In this document: positions 5,252-5,421 of the stretch, piece by piece
Numbering within the stretch: the stretch's first letter is position 1
Layout of the letters: every line of letters starts with the position of its first letter
NCBI GenBank assembly: GCA_030745955.1
Contig: JASLNQ010000158.1
Coordinates: forward strand, 1-5,421
Direction of reading: 5' to 3'
DNA from: Dehalococcoidia bacterium
GTDB taxonomy: Bacteria; Chloroflexota; Dehalococcoidia; UBA1151; UBA1328
DNA: 5,421 nucleotides
Notes under the pieces: generated by a model
The model's database searches: none
What the model was told of the DNA's origin: nothing
Seen by the model: only the letters and a program-made list of their open reading frames with translations
Translations under genes and position numbers: made by a program

Positions 5252-5277
5252 GTAACCGCTATCGAAGATCGGGTTAC
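5252..5277. promoter_or_regulatory. Inverted repeat in the divergent gap
   Basis: GTAACC (5252-5257) and GGTTAC (5272-5277) are perfect inverted arms 14 bp apart; the pairing extends inward by two more pairs if one base is bulged. It could be a regulator site or a leader hairpin. Apart from this dyad and the one at 5212-5240 I see no gene or strong promoter in 5131-5359. Confidence 0.25.
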
Positions 5278-5359
5278 GAGGCCGGGCGGTAAATCCCAGG
5301 GCAGGTGCCAGGTCCGTCGTCAAACCCGGAAAATGATACCGCTCCGAGCCCTTTCGTAT

Positions 5360-5421
5360 ATGCCAGCCAACCTTACGATCAAAAACGAATATGCCTCGGT
5401 GATAGTGTCACCGGACGCCGG
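5360..5421 (+). CDS. Possible start of an aldose 1-epimerase-like gene (cut by window edge)
   Basis: From ATG at 5360 the frame stays open to the right edge and gives about 20 residues containing LTIKNEYASVIVSPDAG. A short leader followed by an 'I-x-N-x-Y/F-hydrophobic-V-x-P-x-x-G' pattern is how many aldose 1-epimerase (galactose mutarotase-like) and related beta-sandwich proteins begin. They equilibrate sugar anomers, or in related families bind sugars. ATG at 5333 in the same frame would add nine residues (MIPLRALSY). Neither start has a convincing Shine-Dalgarno, and the frame is also open further upstream, as random GC-rich sequence can be. Divergence from the dehydrogenase gene and the dyads between them support a gene here. 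With so few residues this is a weak call. Confidence 0.35.
   Translation, partial: MPANLTIKNEYASVIVSPDA

Noticed and set aside
5240..5359. GTG at 5240 as a longer start for the right-edge frame
   Set aside because: There is no Shine-Dalgarno, and the added 40 residues are Arg/Lys-rich, unlike an epimerase N-terminus. The frame is open upstream simply because of base composition.
5320..5421. A minus-strand frame entering from the right edge and ending at 5320, with VRLAGIYERARS
   Set aside because: It weakly recalls an SDR C-terminal motif (LRLAGIYGPGR), but only 33 codons are visible, it overlaps the better-supported plus-strand frame, and nothing else matches. It could be reconsidered with more sequence.

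Overview
The window is ordinary chromosomal DNA from a GC-rich bacterium. The gene content (a uronate-dehydrogenase-like SDR, an aldo/keto reductase, a D-2-hydroxyacid dehydrogenase and an EamA permease) together with intergenic hairpin repeats of the 'CCCTCTCC...GGAGAGGG' and 'GTCATTCCGACC...GGTCGAGATGAC' kinds resembles free-living, catabolically versatile Chloroflexota such as marine Dehalococcoidia/SAR202. That placement is inference; no rRNA or other phylogenetic marker is present.

Layout. Positions 1-378 (minus strand) hold the N-terminal part of a lipoprotein running off the left edge. It is divergent from an aldo/keto reductase (558-1562, plus); the shared 179-bp gap carries two abutting palindromes and an extended -10 promoter. 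A 451-bp gap (1563-2013) contains no gene but is packed with repeats: two 48-bp direct repeats flanking a 97-bp inverted-repeat element, then an inverted relative with a perfect hairpin. Next come a short-chain dehydrogenase of the uronate-dehydrogenase type (2014-2808, plus) and a 10-TM EamA permease with a TTG start (2915-3820, plus). A 329-bp gap between converging genes holds an 82/83-bp tandem duplication with internal hairpins and a probable terminator. The minus-strand D-2-hydroxyacid dehydrogenase (4150-5127) follows. At the right edge a plus-strand reading frame begins (from about 5360) that resembles the first strands of an aldose 1-epimerase-type protein; the 232-bp divergent gap before it has operator-like dyads.

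How the genes may work together. Three NAD(P)-linked oxidoreductases of sugar, sugar-acid and hydroxyacid families, a metabolite permease and a possible aldose epimerase fit a scattered set for sugar or sugar-acid catabolism. The genes are not in one tight operon: gaps are 106 bp or more and both strands are used. The functional link is therefore only contextual. I found no CRISPR array, tRNA, rRNA, transposase, toxin-antitoxin or defence system, and no clear new biological system. The points most worth a second look are the Glu-to-Asp change in the hydroxyacid dehydrogenase active site, the nested intergenic repeats, and the genes cut by the two window edges.
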